Positions 1 through 8,626 of a stretch of DNA of 64,000 bases are shown piece after piece. Each line of letters opens with the position of its first letter. Position 1 is the first letter of the stretch. Below the pieces are notes generated by a model. It worked only from the letters and a program-made list of their open reading frames with translations. It was not told the DNA's origin and made no database searches. Position numbers and translations under genes: made by a program. The DNA comes from Pseudomonadota bacterium (GTDB lineage Bacteria > Pseudomonadota > Alphaproteobacteria > Kiloniellales > JACOMY01), in assembly GCA_029781795.1 (NCBI GenBank), contig JAKOWB010000194.1, positions 1 through 64,000 on the forward strand, given 5' to 3'.

Positions 1-408
1 ATCGCCAACGAGCAGGCGCTGGCCGACATCGGCGCCGCGGTGAACTGGCTGAAGGGCGAGGGCCTGCAGGTCGCCGTCATGGGCTTCTGCTGGGGCGGCC
101 TGCTCTCCTGGCTGTCCGCTGCGACACTGCCGATCGCCGGCGCGGTCAGTTTCTACGGCGGCGGCATCGACGGGCAGGCCGACAGCTTCAAGCCGAAGAC
201 GCCGATCCAGCTCCACTACGGCCTGCAGGACGGCTACATCGGCCCGGAGGCGCGCGCCAAGGCGCGCGCGGCGGCGCCCAGGGCCGAGTACTTCGAGTAC
301 CCGGCCGACCACGGTTTCTGCTGCGACGAGCGCGGCAGCTATCACGCCGACAGCGCGGCGACGTCGCGCGGCCACGCGCAGGATTTCCTGCACCGCGTAC
401 TGGGCTAG
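1..408 (+). CDS. Dienelactone hydrolase family protein, 5' end outside window
   Basis: The reading frame is open from base 1, so the start lies upstream of the window and 135 codons are visible. It looks like the C-terminal part of an alpha/beta hydrolase of the dienelactone hydrolase (carboxymethylenebutenolidase) family. The nucleophile elbow GFCWGG carries the cysteine (visible residue 30) used by this family in place of serine. A later GLQDGYIGP segment supplies the acid, and ADHGF supplies the histidine near the C-terminus. Such enzymes hydrolyse cyclic ester bonds in the cytoplasm; the true substrate cannot be told. It converges on the kinase gene, with 9 bp between stop codons. Confidence 0.85.
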   Translation: MANEQALADIGAAVNWLKGEGLQVAVMGFCWGGLLSWLSAATLPIAGAVSFYGGGIDGQADSFKPKTPIQLHYGLQDGYIGPEARAKARAAAPRAEYFEYPADHGFCCDERGSYHADSAATSRGHAQDFLHRVLG

Positions 409-417
409 CCCCGCCGG

Positions 418-975
418 TCAGAGCGCGAAGCGCCGCCTGATCGCCTCGGCCGCCTGGTCGGGCGACAGGCGACTGGTGTCGACCTCCAGGTCGTAGGTCA
501 CGCCCTGGTGGACACGGGCGAACTGCCAGCGGGCCAGGCCGAGCGCCCGGTCGCCACGCTGGCGCTCGCGCGCCTCCAGCACCTGGAGCGGGGCCATCAC
601 GGCGATCCAGTGAACCGTGAAGGGCGCGAGGACGGCGCGGTAGTCCGCGGCGGCCTCGTCCAGCAGGACCTCGTCCAGGATGATGTCGTTGCCGGCAGCC
701 GCCAGCGCCGCAACCGCGCGCCGCATGCCGGTCATCAGGCGCCGGCCAGTCGGCCCCTCCTGGATGGCGAGACTGGGCCGGCCGTCGTCTTCGCCGGGCA
801 CCAGGCGATAGCCCTCGTCATGGTCCCACAGCGCCGGCGGCAGCATCGCCAGGAAGGCATCCATCGCGACGTTGAGGAAAGGCGTCGCGGTGATCGCCTG
901 CAGCGCCCTGGCGATCGACGACTTGCCGGCGCTGCCGACGCCGTTCAGCAGGACGATGCGCGCCGGCTGGCTCAC
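418..975 (-). CDS. Chloramphenicol phosphotransferase-like kinase
   Basis: A 185-residue P-loop protein. The Walker A motif GVGSAGKSS is at residues 12-20. An aspartate at about residue 39 in VAMDAF fits the catalytic acid position of chloramphenicol 3-O-phosphotransferase. Length and overall pattern fit that family, which transfers phosphate from ATP to a small-molecule hydroxyl. Many chromosomal members have no known link to resistance, so the substrate is open. Its ATG overlaps the stop of the upstream TauD-like dioxygenase by 4 bp (ATGA), so the two are probably translationally coupled and act on related substrates. Confidence 0.8.
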   Translation of the reverse strand: MSQPARIVLLNGVGSAGKSSIARALQAITATPFLNVAMDAFLAMLPPALWDHDEGYRLVPGEDDGRPSLAIQEGPTGRRLMTGMRRAVAALAAAGNDIILDEVLLDEAAADYRAVLAPFTVHWIAVMAPLQVLEARERQRGDRALGLARWQFARVHQGVTYDLEVDTSRLSPDQAAEAIRRRFAL

Positions 976-2021
976 GGCGCCACGGCAATGCCGCCGCGCA
1001 GCGCGCCGGCGGCGACGTTGCCCCAGAGGACGGCGTGGTCCTCGGGCAGGGCGCGGCTGTTCGGCATGGCCAGCCAGACGCGATAGAGCCGGCGCACCTT
1101 CGCCTGCGCCGGATCGTTCTGGAAGGCCTCGCGCGCGTGATAGACGACGTGGTTGTTGACGAACTGCAGGTCGCCCGGCGCCAGCGTCATGCGATAGCAG
1201 AGCGCCTCGGCCACCGCGTGCAGCAGGTCCAGCGCCTCGAGCTGCGCGGCGCTGAGGCGCGGCGCGCCGGGCAGCATCTGCGCCGCCTCGATGAAGGTGC
1301 GCGAGTAGTGGCTGGTGAAGCGCCCGTCGCGCAGGCCGAAGACGGGCAGCAGGTAGAAGAGCTCCTCGCCGCCCTTCTCCTCGCCCAGGCGGCTGCGCGG
1401 GTAGGGCTGGTACAGCAGCTCGAGCAGGTCCGGCCGGCGCCGCAGGATCTCGTTGTGCACCGCCAGGGTCGAGACCACCTTGCTGAGGCCGCCCTCGCTC
1501 GCCTGCCCGGCGCAGAGCAGGCCCACGACGTCGGTGCGGTCGGTGTGGAAGCGCAGCGGCCCGGTCGAGACCGCGCGGCTGTAGCTGCCGAGGAAGGTGC
1601 CGTTCGCGGTTTCCAGCTTGCCGTGGATCGCCGGGGCGGCGGCGCCCTCGTCCTGGATAATCTTCATGCGCAGCCCGGCATTGCTCTGCGATACCGGCGT
1701 GCCCAACAACTGGCCCAGGCCGTACCAGAGGCGCCTGAGGTCGGCGTCGTCGTAGCGCTCGACCGGCAGGCCGCTGATCAGGGCGACGCCGCGCCCGTGC
1801 TCCAGGCCCTCGGCGACGCGGTCGAAGAGGGCCCGCACCGAAGGGGCGCGGAAGTCGCCCGGACCGATCTCCTCCCAGCCCAGGCCGCGGCGCTTGACCT
1901 CTTGCAGCGCCGCGTGAATCTCCGCCGTCATCGCCGGAGTCAGGCGGTAGCGCCAGTCGCTGGCCTCCGCCAGTTCCGCCCCGGTCCAGAGGCTGGCGCC
2001 TTCGAGCGCTTGACGCGGCAT
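972..2021 (-). CDS. TauD/TfdA family Fe(II)/2-oxoglutarate dioxygenase
   Basis: Predicted 349-residue non-haem iron dioxygenase of the TauD/TfdA type. The iron-binding HxD is in FHTDRTD (H159, D161). A distal histidine in NNHVVYHAR and a 2-oxoglutarate-binding arginine in RRLYRVW lie near residue 300. An in-frame ATG exists 15 bp upstream (2036). The ATG at 2021 is preferred because GGGGAGAG lies about 6 bp before it, while the upstream one has no Shine-Dalgarno sequence. It is coupled by a 4-bp overlap to a chloramphenicol phosphotransferase-like gene. The substrate is unknown; family members hydroxylate taurine, aryloxyacetates, amino acids or natural-product intermediates. Confidence 0.85.
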   Translation of the reverse strand: MPRQALEGASLWTGAELAEASDWRYRLTPAMTAEIHAALQEVKRRGLGWEEIGPGDFRAPSVRALFDRVAEGLEHGRGVALISGLPVERYDDADLRRLWYGLGQLLGTPVSQSNAGLRMKIIQDEGAAAPAIHGKLETANGTFLGSYSRAVSTGPLRFHTDRTDVVGLLCAGQASEGGLSKVVSTLAVHNEILRRRPDLLELLYQPYPRSRLGEEKGGEELFYLLPVFGLRDGRFTSHYSRTFIEAAQMLPGAPRLSAAQLEALDLLHAVAEALCYRMTLAPGDLQFVNNHVVYHAREAFQNDPAQAKVRRLYRVWLAMPNSRALPEDHAVLWGNVAAGALRGGIAVAP

Positions 2022-2143
2022 CGGCTCTCTCCCCATGTCTAGTGGATCGGACGCTAGGAGCGCCCGGCCGGCCCGGTCAAGGCGACCCTGCCATGCGACA
2101 GGCGGCGGGGGAATGCGGACCCCGGTCGCGGCGTAGAATCGGC

Positions 2144-2758
2144 ATGACCCGCGCGCACCCGCTGTTGCTGTGCCTCCTGCTGGCCCTGGCCGCCTGCCAG
2201 GCCGCCAAGCCGACGGCCTATGGCCCGGTCACGGCGACGAGCGAATACGGCTACAAGGACCAGAAGCTGGACGAGCGCACCTGGCGCGTCTCCGTCGCCG
2301 GCAACAGCCACACCGACCGCGACCTGGTGGAAAACCAGTTGCTCTACCGCGCCGCCGAGATCGCCCTCGCCAACGGCGCCGACGGCTTCGTGGTGCTGGA
2401 CCGCGACATCGATCGCGACGTCAAGTACCGGACCACCTACAACCCCTATTACGCCTATCCCTACGGTGGCTTCTGGGTCGGGCGGCCCTACTACGATCCC
2501 TTCACCCGCCGACTCTATCCCCCGGGGTTCGGCCCCTGGGGCTTCTATGGCTTCGGCGGCTATTCGGCCGGCGCCGGCATGATCTTCGGACCGCCGGCGC
2601 GCGCGACGACGCAGGCAGTGACCCGCTATACCGCCTATGCCGAGGTGCAGCTCTACAAGGGTACGCCACCCGAGGGGCAGGGCGCCGCCTATGATGCGCA
2701 GGAGTTGTCCGAGCAGCTCGCCGACAAGGTGAACAAGCCGAAGCCGGGCAAGAGCTAG
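2144..2758 (+). CDS. CC0125/CC1285-type lipoprotein
   Basis: A 204-residue predicted lipoprotein. A short basic start is followed by a leucine-rich stretch and lipobox LAAC, with the acylated cysteine at residue 18. The body has the pattern of the alphaproteobacterial CC0125/CC1285 lipoprotein family: a GYKDQKLDE segment, WRVSVAGNSHT, and a helix LLYRAAEIAL. A Tyr/Gly/Pro-rich section at about residues 105-150 follows. The frame is open further upstream, but the ATG at 2144 is chosen because it places the signal sequence at the N-terminus. No function is established for the family; it is probably membrane-anchored in the envelope. Confidence 0.8.
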   Translation: MTRAHPLLLCLLLALAACQAAKPTAYGPVTATSEYGYKDQKLDERTWRVSVAGNSHTDRDLVENQLLYRAAEIALANGADGFVVLDRDIDRDVKYRTTYNPYYAYPYGGFWVGRPYYDPFTRRLYPPGFGPWGFYGFGGYSAGAGMIFGPPARATTQAVTRYTAYAEVQLYKGTPPEGQGAAYDAQELSEQLADKVNKPKPGKS

Positions 2759-2765
2759 CGAGGCT

Positions 2766-3848
2766 CTAGTCGAAGGCAACCTGCGCTACCGGCGGCAGGT
2801 GCCCGGCGAGCTGCGTCCAGGCCTCGCCGCCGTCCTCGCTGATCCAGAGATTGCCGGTGGTGCTGCCCATGGCGAGGCGCCGGCCTGTGGCGTCGACGTC
2901 GAGCGCGTGGCGATAGACCAGGTCGAAGGCCTCGCGCTGCGGCAGTCCCTGGCCGAAGGCGCCGAAGCTCCGGCCGCCGTCGTCGCTGCGCAGCACCACC
3001 AGGCGGCCGTCCACCGGCACGCGGCACTCGTCCTTCACCGCGGGCACGAACCAGGCCGTGTCAGGCTGGCTCGGATGCGCCGCCACGGCGAAGCCGAAGG
3101 CGGAGGGGGCCGGCGCTTCGATCTCGCGGAAGGTGGCGCCACGATCGTCGGAGACGAACATGCCATTGTGATGCTGGCACCAGATCCGGTCGGGCGCCGC
3201 GGCCGTCGCCGCGAGGCGATGCGGGTCCTGGCTCTCCGGTTTGAAGGCCAGGTCGGGCGGCAGGTAGGCGGCGCGCAGGCCCTGGCCACCCTGGCGCCAG
3301 GAGGCGCCGCCGTCATCGCTGAGCCAGGCGCCGCCGCAGGAGATGCCGAGGGTCAGCCGCCGCGAGTCGCGCGGGTCGACCAGGATCGAGTGGATGCCTG
3401 GCGCGTCATAGCCGCCACCGAACCACTGGGCGCGCTGCGGCACTGCCCAGAGCGGCTCGTTGAGCTGCCAGCTCTCGCCCCGGTCGGCGCTGCGGAACAG
3501 TGCGCCCGGAATCGTGCCGGCCCAGAGCACGCCCGGCTCGTCCGCGCCGCCGGCCGCCAGGGTCCAGATGAGTTGCACGCTTGGCGCCTTGGCGGCCTCG
3601 CCCGCCGGCGCCGGCGGGAAGGCCGGGGCGGGCAGCTCGCTCCAGGTCCCGCCGTCGTCGCTGCAGTGCAGCTTGACGCCGAAGTGGCCGAGGTTCAGCG
3701 CCGCGTAGAGCGTGCCGTCCCGTGCGTCGTGCAGCAGCGCGCTGACCGGCTGGCCCAGGAAGGCCGGCGCCTCCAGCTGCCAGCCGTCGGCGTGACGGCG
3801 CGCGCAGAAGAGGCCCTTGCGGGTGGCGATGCGCAGCGTGTCGGACAT
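2766..3848 (-). CDS. BNR/Asp-box beta-propeller protein (sialidase-like fold)
   Basis: A 360-residue protein built of repeats. Six Asp-box motifs of the S-x-D-x-G-x-[ST]-[WF] type are visible: SDDGGTW, SADRGESW, SDDGGASW, SDDRGATF, SDDGGRSF and SEDGGEAW. This indicates a BNR beta-propeller like exo-alpha-sialidases and VPS10-type proteins. No signal peptide is apparent, so it is probably cytoplasmic. The sialidase arginine triad was not identified, so enzymatic activity should not be assumed. It follows a MoaD/ThiS-like gene with only 5 bp between them, so the two form an operon. Confidence 0.75.
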   Translation of the reverse strand: MSDTLRIATRKGLFCARRHADGWQLEAPAFLGQPVSALLHDARDGTLYAALNLGHFGVKLHCSDDGGTWSELPAPAFPPAPAGEAAKAPSVQLIWTLAAGGADEPGVLWAGTIPGALFRSADRGESWQLNEPLWAVPQRAQWFGGGYDAPGIHSILVDPRDSRRLTLGISCGGAWLSDDGGASWRQGGQGLRAAYLPPDLAFKPESQDPHRLAATAAAPDRIWCQHHNGMFVSDDRGATFREIEAPAPSAFGFAVAAHPSQPDTAWFVPAVKDECRVPVDGRLVVLRSDDGGRSFGAFGQGLPQREAFDLVYRHALDVDATGRRLAMGSTTGNLWISEDGGEAWTQLAGHLPPVAQVAFD

Positions 3849-3853
3849 GGGAC

Positions 3854-4123
3854 CTAGCCTCCCGAGAGCGCCTGGAACACGAAGACCTCGTCGTCCGCCG
3901 CCAGCGGGTCGCTGAGCGTCACGCGGTCAGCGAGTGGCTTGTCGTTGACGTAGATGATGACGTGGCGGCGCAGCCTGCCTTGCTCGTCCAGGATGTAGGA
4001 GCGCAGGCGCGGATTCTCGGCGAAGACGCCGTCCAGCGCCTGGCGCAGCGTGCCGCCGGCATGCGGCCGGGGCGGGCAAGCAAGGTGGCGCTGCAGATTG
4101 GCGGTGAAGCGGACCTGACCCAT
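3854..4123 (-). CDS. MoaD/ThiS-family ubiquitin-like small protein
   Basis: An 89-residue protein ending in LSGG. The C-terminal Gly-Gly is the hallmark of the MoaD/ThiS sulfur-carrier family, in which it is adenylated and thiocarboxylated. The internal pattern (RSYILDEQGRLRRHV, VNDKPL, DEVFVFQALSGG) fits the beta-grasp fold. No moaE, thiG, thiF or moeB is nearby; thiE and thiM are over 57 kb away and unlinked. The downstream partner is a six-Asp-box propeller, so it may serve an unknown pathway rather than molybdopterin or thiamine synthesis. Confidence 0.75.
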   Translation of the reverse strand: MGQVRFTANLQRHLACPPRPHAGGTLRQALDGVFAENPRLRSYILDEQGRLRRHVIIYVNDKPLADRVTLSDPLAADDEVFVFQALSGG

Positions 4124-4146
4124 GGGCGGATGGGCCTTTCGCGCGG

Positions 4147-4180
4147 CTCAAAAGGGTTAGACGCGGCAGAGACTGCCGCG
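4147..4180 (-). terminator. Putative rho-independent terminator after dxs
   Basis: On the minus strand, an 8-bp perfect stem CGCGGCAG/CTGCCGCG with a 3-nt loop (4162-4180) is followed by TCTAACCCTTTT. It lies 20 bp past the dxs stop and before the MoaD/ThiS-like gene, and would separate the two units. The T-tract is interrupted, so strength is uncertain. Confidence 0.5.
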
Positions 4181-4200
4181 CCGTCACCCGAAGGGCAAGG

Positions 4201-6141
4201 TCAGGCCCGTGCCGGCTGGTCCAGGCGCTCTTCCAGGCCGAGGGCGGTCAGCGCCGTGGCGACGATGGACTTGGCGTCCAGGCCGGCCTGCTCGATCTGC
4301 TTCTTCGGCGAATCGTGGTCGATGAAGATGTCGGGCAGGGTCATGGGCCGGAAGCGCAGGCCGCGGTCGAACACGCCATGCTTGGCGAGGCAGGTCATGA
4401 CCAGGGTGGCGAAACCGCCGGTCGAGCCTTCCTCGATGGTGATCAGCACCTCGTGCTCGCGCGCCAGGCGCAGGACCAGGTCCTCGTCCAGCGGCTTGGC
4501 GAAGCGCGCGTCGGCGACGGTGGTGGAGAGGCCGCGGGCGGCCAGTTCCTCGGCCGCCTTCAGGGCGTCCTGCAGGCGCACGCCGAGCGACAGCAGGGCG
4601 ATCTTGCTGCCTTCGCGCAGCACGCGGCCCTTGCCGATCTCCAGCACGCTGCCCCTGGCCGGCAGCTCCAGGCCCAGGCCCTCGCCGCGCGGGAAGCGCA
4701 CGGCGGTCGGCGCGTCGTCCACCGCGACCTGCGTCGCGGTCATGTGCATCAGCTCGACCTCGTCGGCCGGCGCCATGATGACCATGTTCGGGATGCAGCC
4801 GAGATAGGCCAGGTCGTAGCTGCCCTGGTGCGTCACGCCGTCGGCGCCGACCATGCCGGCGCGGTCCATCGAGAAGCGCACCGGCAGGTTCTGGATGGCG
4901 ACGTCGTGCACCACCTGGTCGTAGGCGCGCTGCAGGAAGGTCGAGTAGATCGCGGCGAAGGGCTTGTAGCCCTCGCAGGCCAGACCGGCGCAGAAGGTCA
5001 CGGCATGCTGCTCGGCGATGCCGACGTCGAACATGCGGTCGGGGAAGATCTCGGCGAACTTGTGCAAGGACGTGCCGGTCGGCATGGCGGCGGTGACCGC
5101 CACCACCTTGGGGTCGGCCTTGGCCTCGGCGATCAGCGCGCGGGCGAAGACGTCCTGGTAGTTCGGCGCCTTCGGCGGCGACTTGTGCTGCTGGCCGGTG
5201 ATGACGTCGAACTTCACCACGCCGTGGTACTTGTCGGCGGCGGCCTCGGCCGGGCCGTAGCCCTTGCCCTTCTTGGTCACGCAGTGGATCAGCACCGGGC
5301 CGTCCCACTCGCCGTCGCGCACGTTCTTCAGCACCGGCAGCAGGTGGTCCAGGTTGTGGCCGTCGATCGGGCCGACGTAGAAGAAGCCCAGCTCCTCGAA
5401 CAGCGTGCCGCCGGTCAGCATGCCGCGGGCGTACTCTTCGGCCCGCTTGGCCGCGCGCTCGAGCGGCTTGGGAAACTTCTTGGCAACCTCCTTGGCCAGG
5501 TGCCGCACCGACTGCACCGGCTTGGAGGAGATCAGCCGCGCGAGATAGGCGCTCATGGCGCCGACCGGCGGGGCGATCGACATGTCGTTGTCGTTCAGGA
5601 TGACGATCAGGCGCGACTTCATCGCGCCGGCGTTGTTCATCGCCTCGTAGGCCATGCCGGCCGACATGGCGCCGTCGCCGATCACCGCGATGACGTGGTT
5701 GTCGCGCTTGTCGTAGTCGCGCGCCACGGCGAAGCCGAGGCCGGCGGAGATCGAGGTCGAGGAGTGCGCGGCGCCGAAGGGGTCGTAGACGCTCTCCTTG
5801 CGGCTGGTGAAGCCGGAGAGGCCGCCGCCCTGGCGGATGGTGCGCATCTGGTCGCGCCGTCCGGTCAGGATCTTGTGCGGATAGCACTGGTGCGACACGT
5901 CCCAGATCAGGATGTCGTCCGGCGTGTTGAAGACATAGTGCAGCGCCGCCGTCAGCTCGACCACGCCGAGGCCCGCGCCCAGGTGTCCGCCGGTCATCGA
6001 TACCTGGTCGATCAGGTCGGTGCGCAACTCGTCGGCAAGCTGCCGGAGATCGCTCTCCTTCAGCTTGCGAAGGTCGGCGGGCACCTTCACCTGGTCGAGC
6101 AGGGGGGTCTTGGAAGCGCTGTTGTGTCCGATCTGATTCAC
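4201..6141 (-). CDS. dxs: 1-deoxy-D-xylulose-5-phosphate synthase
   Basis: A 646-residue thiamine-diphosphate enzyme. It condenses pyruvate and glyceraldehyde 3-phosphate to 1-deoxy-D-xylulose 5-phosphate, the first step of the MEP isoprenoid pathway and also a precursor for thiamine and pyridoxal. Visible features are [16 protein letters not shown] near the N-terminus, the cofactor-binding [15 protein letters not shown], and the C-terminal transketolase domains with [17 protein letters not shown]. The GTG at 6141 is chosen: GGAAAGG lies 7 bp before it, and the protein then begins just before the conserved TPLLDQV. A longer reading frame upstream overlaps the ispA terminus and looks spurious. 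It ends the deacetylase-xseB-ispA-dxs block. Confidence 0.97.
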   Translation of the reverse strand: MNQIGHNSASKTPLLDQVKVPADLRKLKESDLRQLADELRTDLIDQVSMTGGHLGAGLGVVELTAALHYVFNTPDDILIWDVSHQCYPHKILTGRRDQMRTIRQGGGLSGFTSRKESVYDPFGAAHSSTSISAGLGFAVARDYDKRDNHVIAVIGDGAMSAGMAYEAMNNAGAMKSRLIVILNDNDMSIAPPVGAMSAYLARLISSKPVQSVRHLAKEVAKKFPKPLERAAKRAEEYARGMLTGGTLFEELGFFYVGPIDGHNLDHLLPVLKNVRDGEWDGPVLIHCVTKKGKGYGPAEAAADKYHGVVKFDVITGQQHKSPPKAPNYQDVFARALIAEAKADPKVVAVTAAMPTGTSLHKFAEIFPDRMFDVGIAEQHAVTFCAGLACEGYKPFAAIYSTFLQRAYDQVVHDVAIQNLPVRFSMDRAGMVGADGVTHQGSYDLAYLGCIPNMVIMAPADEVELMHMTATQVAVDDAPTAVRFPRGEGLGLELPARGSVLEIGKGRVLREGSKIALLSLGVRLQDALKAAEELAARGLSTTVADARFAKPLDEDLVLRLAREHEVLITIEEGSTGGFATLVMTCLAKHGVFDRGLRFRPMTLPDIFIDHDSPKKQIEQAGLDAKSIVATALTALGLEERLDQPARA

Positions 6142-6253
6142 TTGACTACCTTTCCGGACCCCTGCGGGTCCGTGGTCCTTGATCCCCTGTCCCCGGTGAG
6201 CCTGGGACCCCGCCCCGAGTGGGGTCCATCCGGATGGCGGCGCCCTGGCACCC

Positions 6254-7144
6254 TCAGGAGCGACGCTCGACGACGAAGATGGCCGTCTGGCGCAGAAGGT
6301 CGGCCCTTTCCTTGAAAGAATCAAGTCGTTGCTGCGCCGCAGCAACCAGGGTTTCAGCCTGGCGTCGCGCCCCGGCAACACCCAGCAACTTCACGAACGT
6401 CGCCTTGTCGTTGCCGGCGTCGGCCCCGGCCGGCTTGCCCAGCTGCTCGGTGGTGCCCTCGACGTCCAAAAGGTCGTCGGCGATCTGGAAGGCCAGGCCC
6501 AGGTCCCGGGCATAGCCGGCCAGGGCCTGGTGCTGCGCCGGGCTGGCGCCGCCCAGGATGGCCCCGGCGACGCAGGCATGCTCGATCAGGGCGCCGGTCT
6601 TAAGCGCCTGCAACTCCTTGATTCCTTCAAGATCCAGGCCGTTGCGCTCGGGCGAGAGGTCGATCATCTGCCCGCCCACCATGCCGGCGGGCCCGGCGCC
6701 CTGGGCCAAGGCGGCGACCAGGGCGATGCGGACGGCCGGGTCGGGGTGGGTCTCGGGCTCGGCCAGCACGGCGAAGGCCTCGGTCAGCAGGCCGTCGCCG
6801 GCCAGGATCGCGGTGGCGTCGTCAAAGGCCTTGTGAACCGTAGGCTTGCCGCGGCGCAGGTCGGCGTTGTCCATGGCCGGCAGGTCGTCGTGGATCAGCG
6901 AGTAGCAGTGCACCATTTCCAGCGCCACGGCGGCGTTGAGGGCACGCTGCTCGGGCACGTCGAACAGGCGGGCCGACTCGATCACCAGGAAGGGACGCAG
7001 GCGCTTGCCGCCGTTGAGGGCGCCGTGGCGCATCGCCTCGATCACCCGGCCGCGCGGGCCGGCGGTGGTAGCCAGGCGGCGGTCCAGCTCGCGCGTGACC
7101 TGATCGGCCGTGGCGGCCAGCGCCGCTTCCAGGGTCCGGGACAT
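6254..7144 (-). CDS. ispA: Farnesyl diphosphate synthase (polyprenyl synthetase)
   Basis: A 296-residue short-chain polyprenyl synthase. It adds isopentenyl diphosphate to dimethylallyl and geranyl diphosphate. The first aspartate-rich motif is [17 protein letters not shown] and the second is DDLLDVEG, with GGKRLRP near the N-terminus. The ATG at 7144 gives a normal family length and lies 8 bp after the xseB stop; the longer frame would run through xseB. It sits between xseB and dxs, a common alphaproteobacterial arrangement that joins precursor supply with chain elongation. Confidence 0.95.
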   Translation of the reverse strand: MSRTLEAALAATADQVTRELDRRLATTAGPRGRVIEAMRHGALNGGKRLRPFLVIESARLFDVPEQRALNAAVALEMVHCYSLIHDDLPAMDNADLRRGKPTVHKAFDDATAILAGDGLLTEAFAVLAEPETHPDPAVRIALVAALAQGAGPAGMVGGQMIDLSPERNGLDLEGIKELQALKTGALIEHACVAGAILGGASPAQHQALAGYARDLGLAFQIADDLLDVEGTTEQLGKPAGADAGNDKATFVKLLGVAGARRQAETLVAAAQQRLDSFKERADLLRQTAIFVVERRS

Positions 7145-7152
7145 GGGCTGCC

Positions 7153-7398
7153 TCAGGCCTGCTCGAAGGGCTCGCTGGAGACGCCCTTGGCGCCGGCCGA
7201 GACGCGCTCGATCTTGAGCTGCGCTTCCTTCAGCTTGGCCTCGCAATGGGCCTTGAGCTGCGCCCCGCGCTCATAGGCGGCGATGGCCTCGTCCAGCTTG
7301 GCCTGGCCGCTTTCCAGGCTCTCGACGATGCGCTTCAGCTCCTCCAGCGCCTGCTCGAAGGAGAGGCTGTCGACGGGGGCGGGTGTCTTCGGGCTCAT
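7153..7398 (-). CDS. xseB: Exodeoxyribonuclease VII small subunit
   Basis: An 81-residue helical protein with the family pattern SFEQALEELKRIVESLESG followed by LDEAIAAYERG. It is the small subunit of exonuclease VII, which with the large subunit XseA degrades single-stranded DNA. xseA is not in the window. The ATG at 7398 gives the normal length. It is followed after 8 bp by ispA and preceded by the deacetylase gene, so it is probably cotranscribed with both. Confidence 0.93.
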   Translation of the reverse strand: MSPKTPAPVDSLSFEQALEELKRIVESLESGQAKLDEAIAAYERGAQLKAHCEAKLKEAQLKIERVSAGAKGVSSEPFEQA

Positions 7399-7470
7399 GG
7401 GCGGAACCCTATAGGCCAAGGGGGCCGGTGGTCGCAACCCGCGGCTGCCGCCCTGGGCGCCTGAAGGGCA

Positions 7471-8406
7471 TCACAGATCCTCCATCAGCGCCTGGACGTG
7501 GGCGGCGGCCGACGCGCCCAGTGCGTCGAGGTGGTAGCCGCCCTCCAGGGTCGAGACCAGGCGCCCGCCGCAGTGGCGCCGGGCCAGCCGGCGCAGCTCC
7601 AGCGTGATCCAGTGGTAGTCGGCCTCGACCAGTTCCAGGTTGGCCAGCGGGTCCTCGCGGTGGGCGTCGAAGCCGGCGGAAACCAGGATCAGCTCCGGCC
7701 TGAAGCGGTCGAGCGCGGGCAGCAGCGCGCCGCTCCAGGCGGCGCGGAAGTGCCCGCCCCCGGCACCGGGCGGCAGCGGGGCGTTGACGATCTGGCCGTG
7801 CGCGCCGCGCTCCTCGCTGGCGCCGCTGCCGGGATCGAGCGGCGACTGGTGCGAGGAGGCGAAGAAGGCCTCGCCGTCGTCCCAGAACAGCGCCTGCGAG
7901 CCGTTGCCGTGGTGCACGTCGAAATCGACCACGGCGATCCGCTTCAGGCCGTGCGCGGCGCGGGCGTGCAGTGCGCCGACGCCGACGTTGTTGAAGACGC
8001 AGAAGCCCATGGCGACCTCGGGCTCGGCGTGGTGGCCGGGCGGCCGCACGGCGCAGAAGGCGCTCGCCACTTCGCCGGCCATCACCGCGTCGACCCCGGC
8101 GATCACCGCGCCGGCAGCCCGCAGCGCCGCCTCGCCGGAGCCGGGGGAGAGGATCGTGTCGCCGTCGAGGCCGACATAGCCCGTCTCGGGCACCGCGGCC
8201 AGCGCGCGCTCGACGAAGGCCGCGGGGTGGGCCAGGGCCAGTTGCGCCGCCGTGGCGCGCGGCGCCTCGCGCCAGGCGAGGCCGGCAAAGTCGGCGTTGT
8301 CCAGCGCCTTCAGCACGGCCGCCAGGCGGGCCGGGCTTTCCGGATGCCAGTGGCCGGTGTCGTGGCGGGCGCAAGCCTCGTGGGTGATCAGCAGGGCAGG
8401 GGTCAA
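7471..8406 (-). CDS. Histone deacetylase / acetoin utilization (AcuC) superfamily protein
   Basis: A 311-residue zinc-dependent deacetylase-fold protein. Visible motifs are RPPGHHAEP (active-site His pair), DFDVHHGNG (zinc ligands) and SAGFDAHREDPLA. It probably deacetylates lysine or small acetylated amines. The start is a TTG at 8406, not the first ATG of the longer frame: GGAGG lies 8 bp upstream and the protein then starts at the family-conserved LLITHEACARHD. It is the first gene of the minus-strand block ending in dxs. The region to 8626 separates it from the divergent RND genes. Confidence 0.87.
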   Translation of the reverse strand: MTPALLITHEACARHDTGHWHPESPARLAAVLKALDNADFAGLAWREAPRATAAQLALAHPAAFVERALAAVPETGYVGLDGDTILSPGSGEAALRAAGAVIAGVDAVMAGEVASAFCAVRPPGHHAEPEVAMGFCVFNNVGVGALHARAAHGLKRIAVVDFDVHHGNGSQALFWDDGEAFFASSHQSPLDPGSGASEERGAHGQIVNAPLPPGAGGGHFRAAWSGALLPALDRFRPELILVSAGFDAHREDPLANLELVEADYHWITLELRRLARRHCGGRLVSTLEGGYHLDALGASAAAHVQALMEDL

Positions 8407-8555
8407 GGCGTCGTCCTCCAGGTCTTGCCCCTTATAGCCCGCCTGACACGCCGACGGGACCGCGGGAGTCCGCGTCCTGTCCTGGGACCTATGCTGCATC
8501 GCCGCATGACAAGCCCACCCGCGAGGCCCTAGCCTGCTGCGGCACAAAGTTTTTT

Positions 8556-8569
8556 CCCCGCGCGCGGGG
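8556..8569. promoter_or_regulatory. Perfect 14-bp palindrome, possible operator
   Basis: CCCCGCGCGCGGGG, preceded by six T on the plus strand, lies between the divergent deacetylase and RND adaptor genes, 57 bp before the adaptor start. The T-run is on the wrong side for a terminator in either direction, so an operator or promoter-proximal element is more likely. No local repressor gene is seen. Confidence 0.3.
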
Positions 8570-8626
8570 ATGCGGCGGCCGGCCCCGGCGTAAGGGGCTG
8601 GAGAGGCAAGGCGGCAAGGCGACCCC

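Noticed and set aside
3854-4123. Calling the small Gly-Gly protein thiS or moaD
   Set aside because: No thiG, thiF, moaE or moeB is beside it, and the thi genes of the window are over 57 kb away.
4315-6315. Long plus-strand frame over dxs
   Set aside because: Shadow of dxs, with the same low-complexity composition and no recognisable domain.
8550-8569. Terminator in the divergent region before the RND genes
   Set aside because: The T-run is on the wrong side of the palindrome for either strand.
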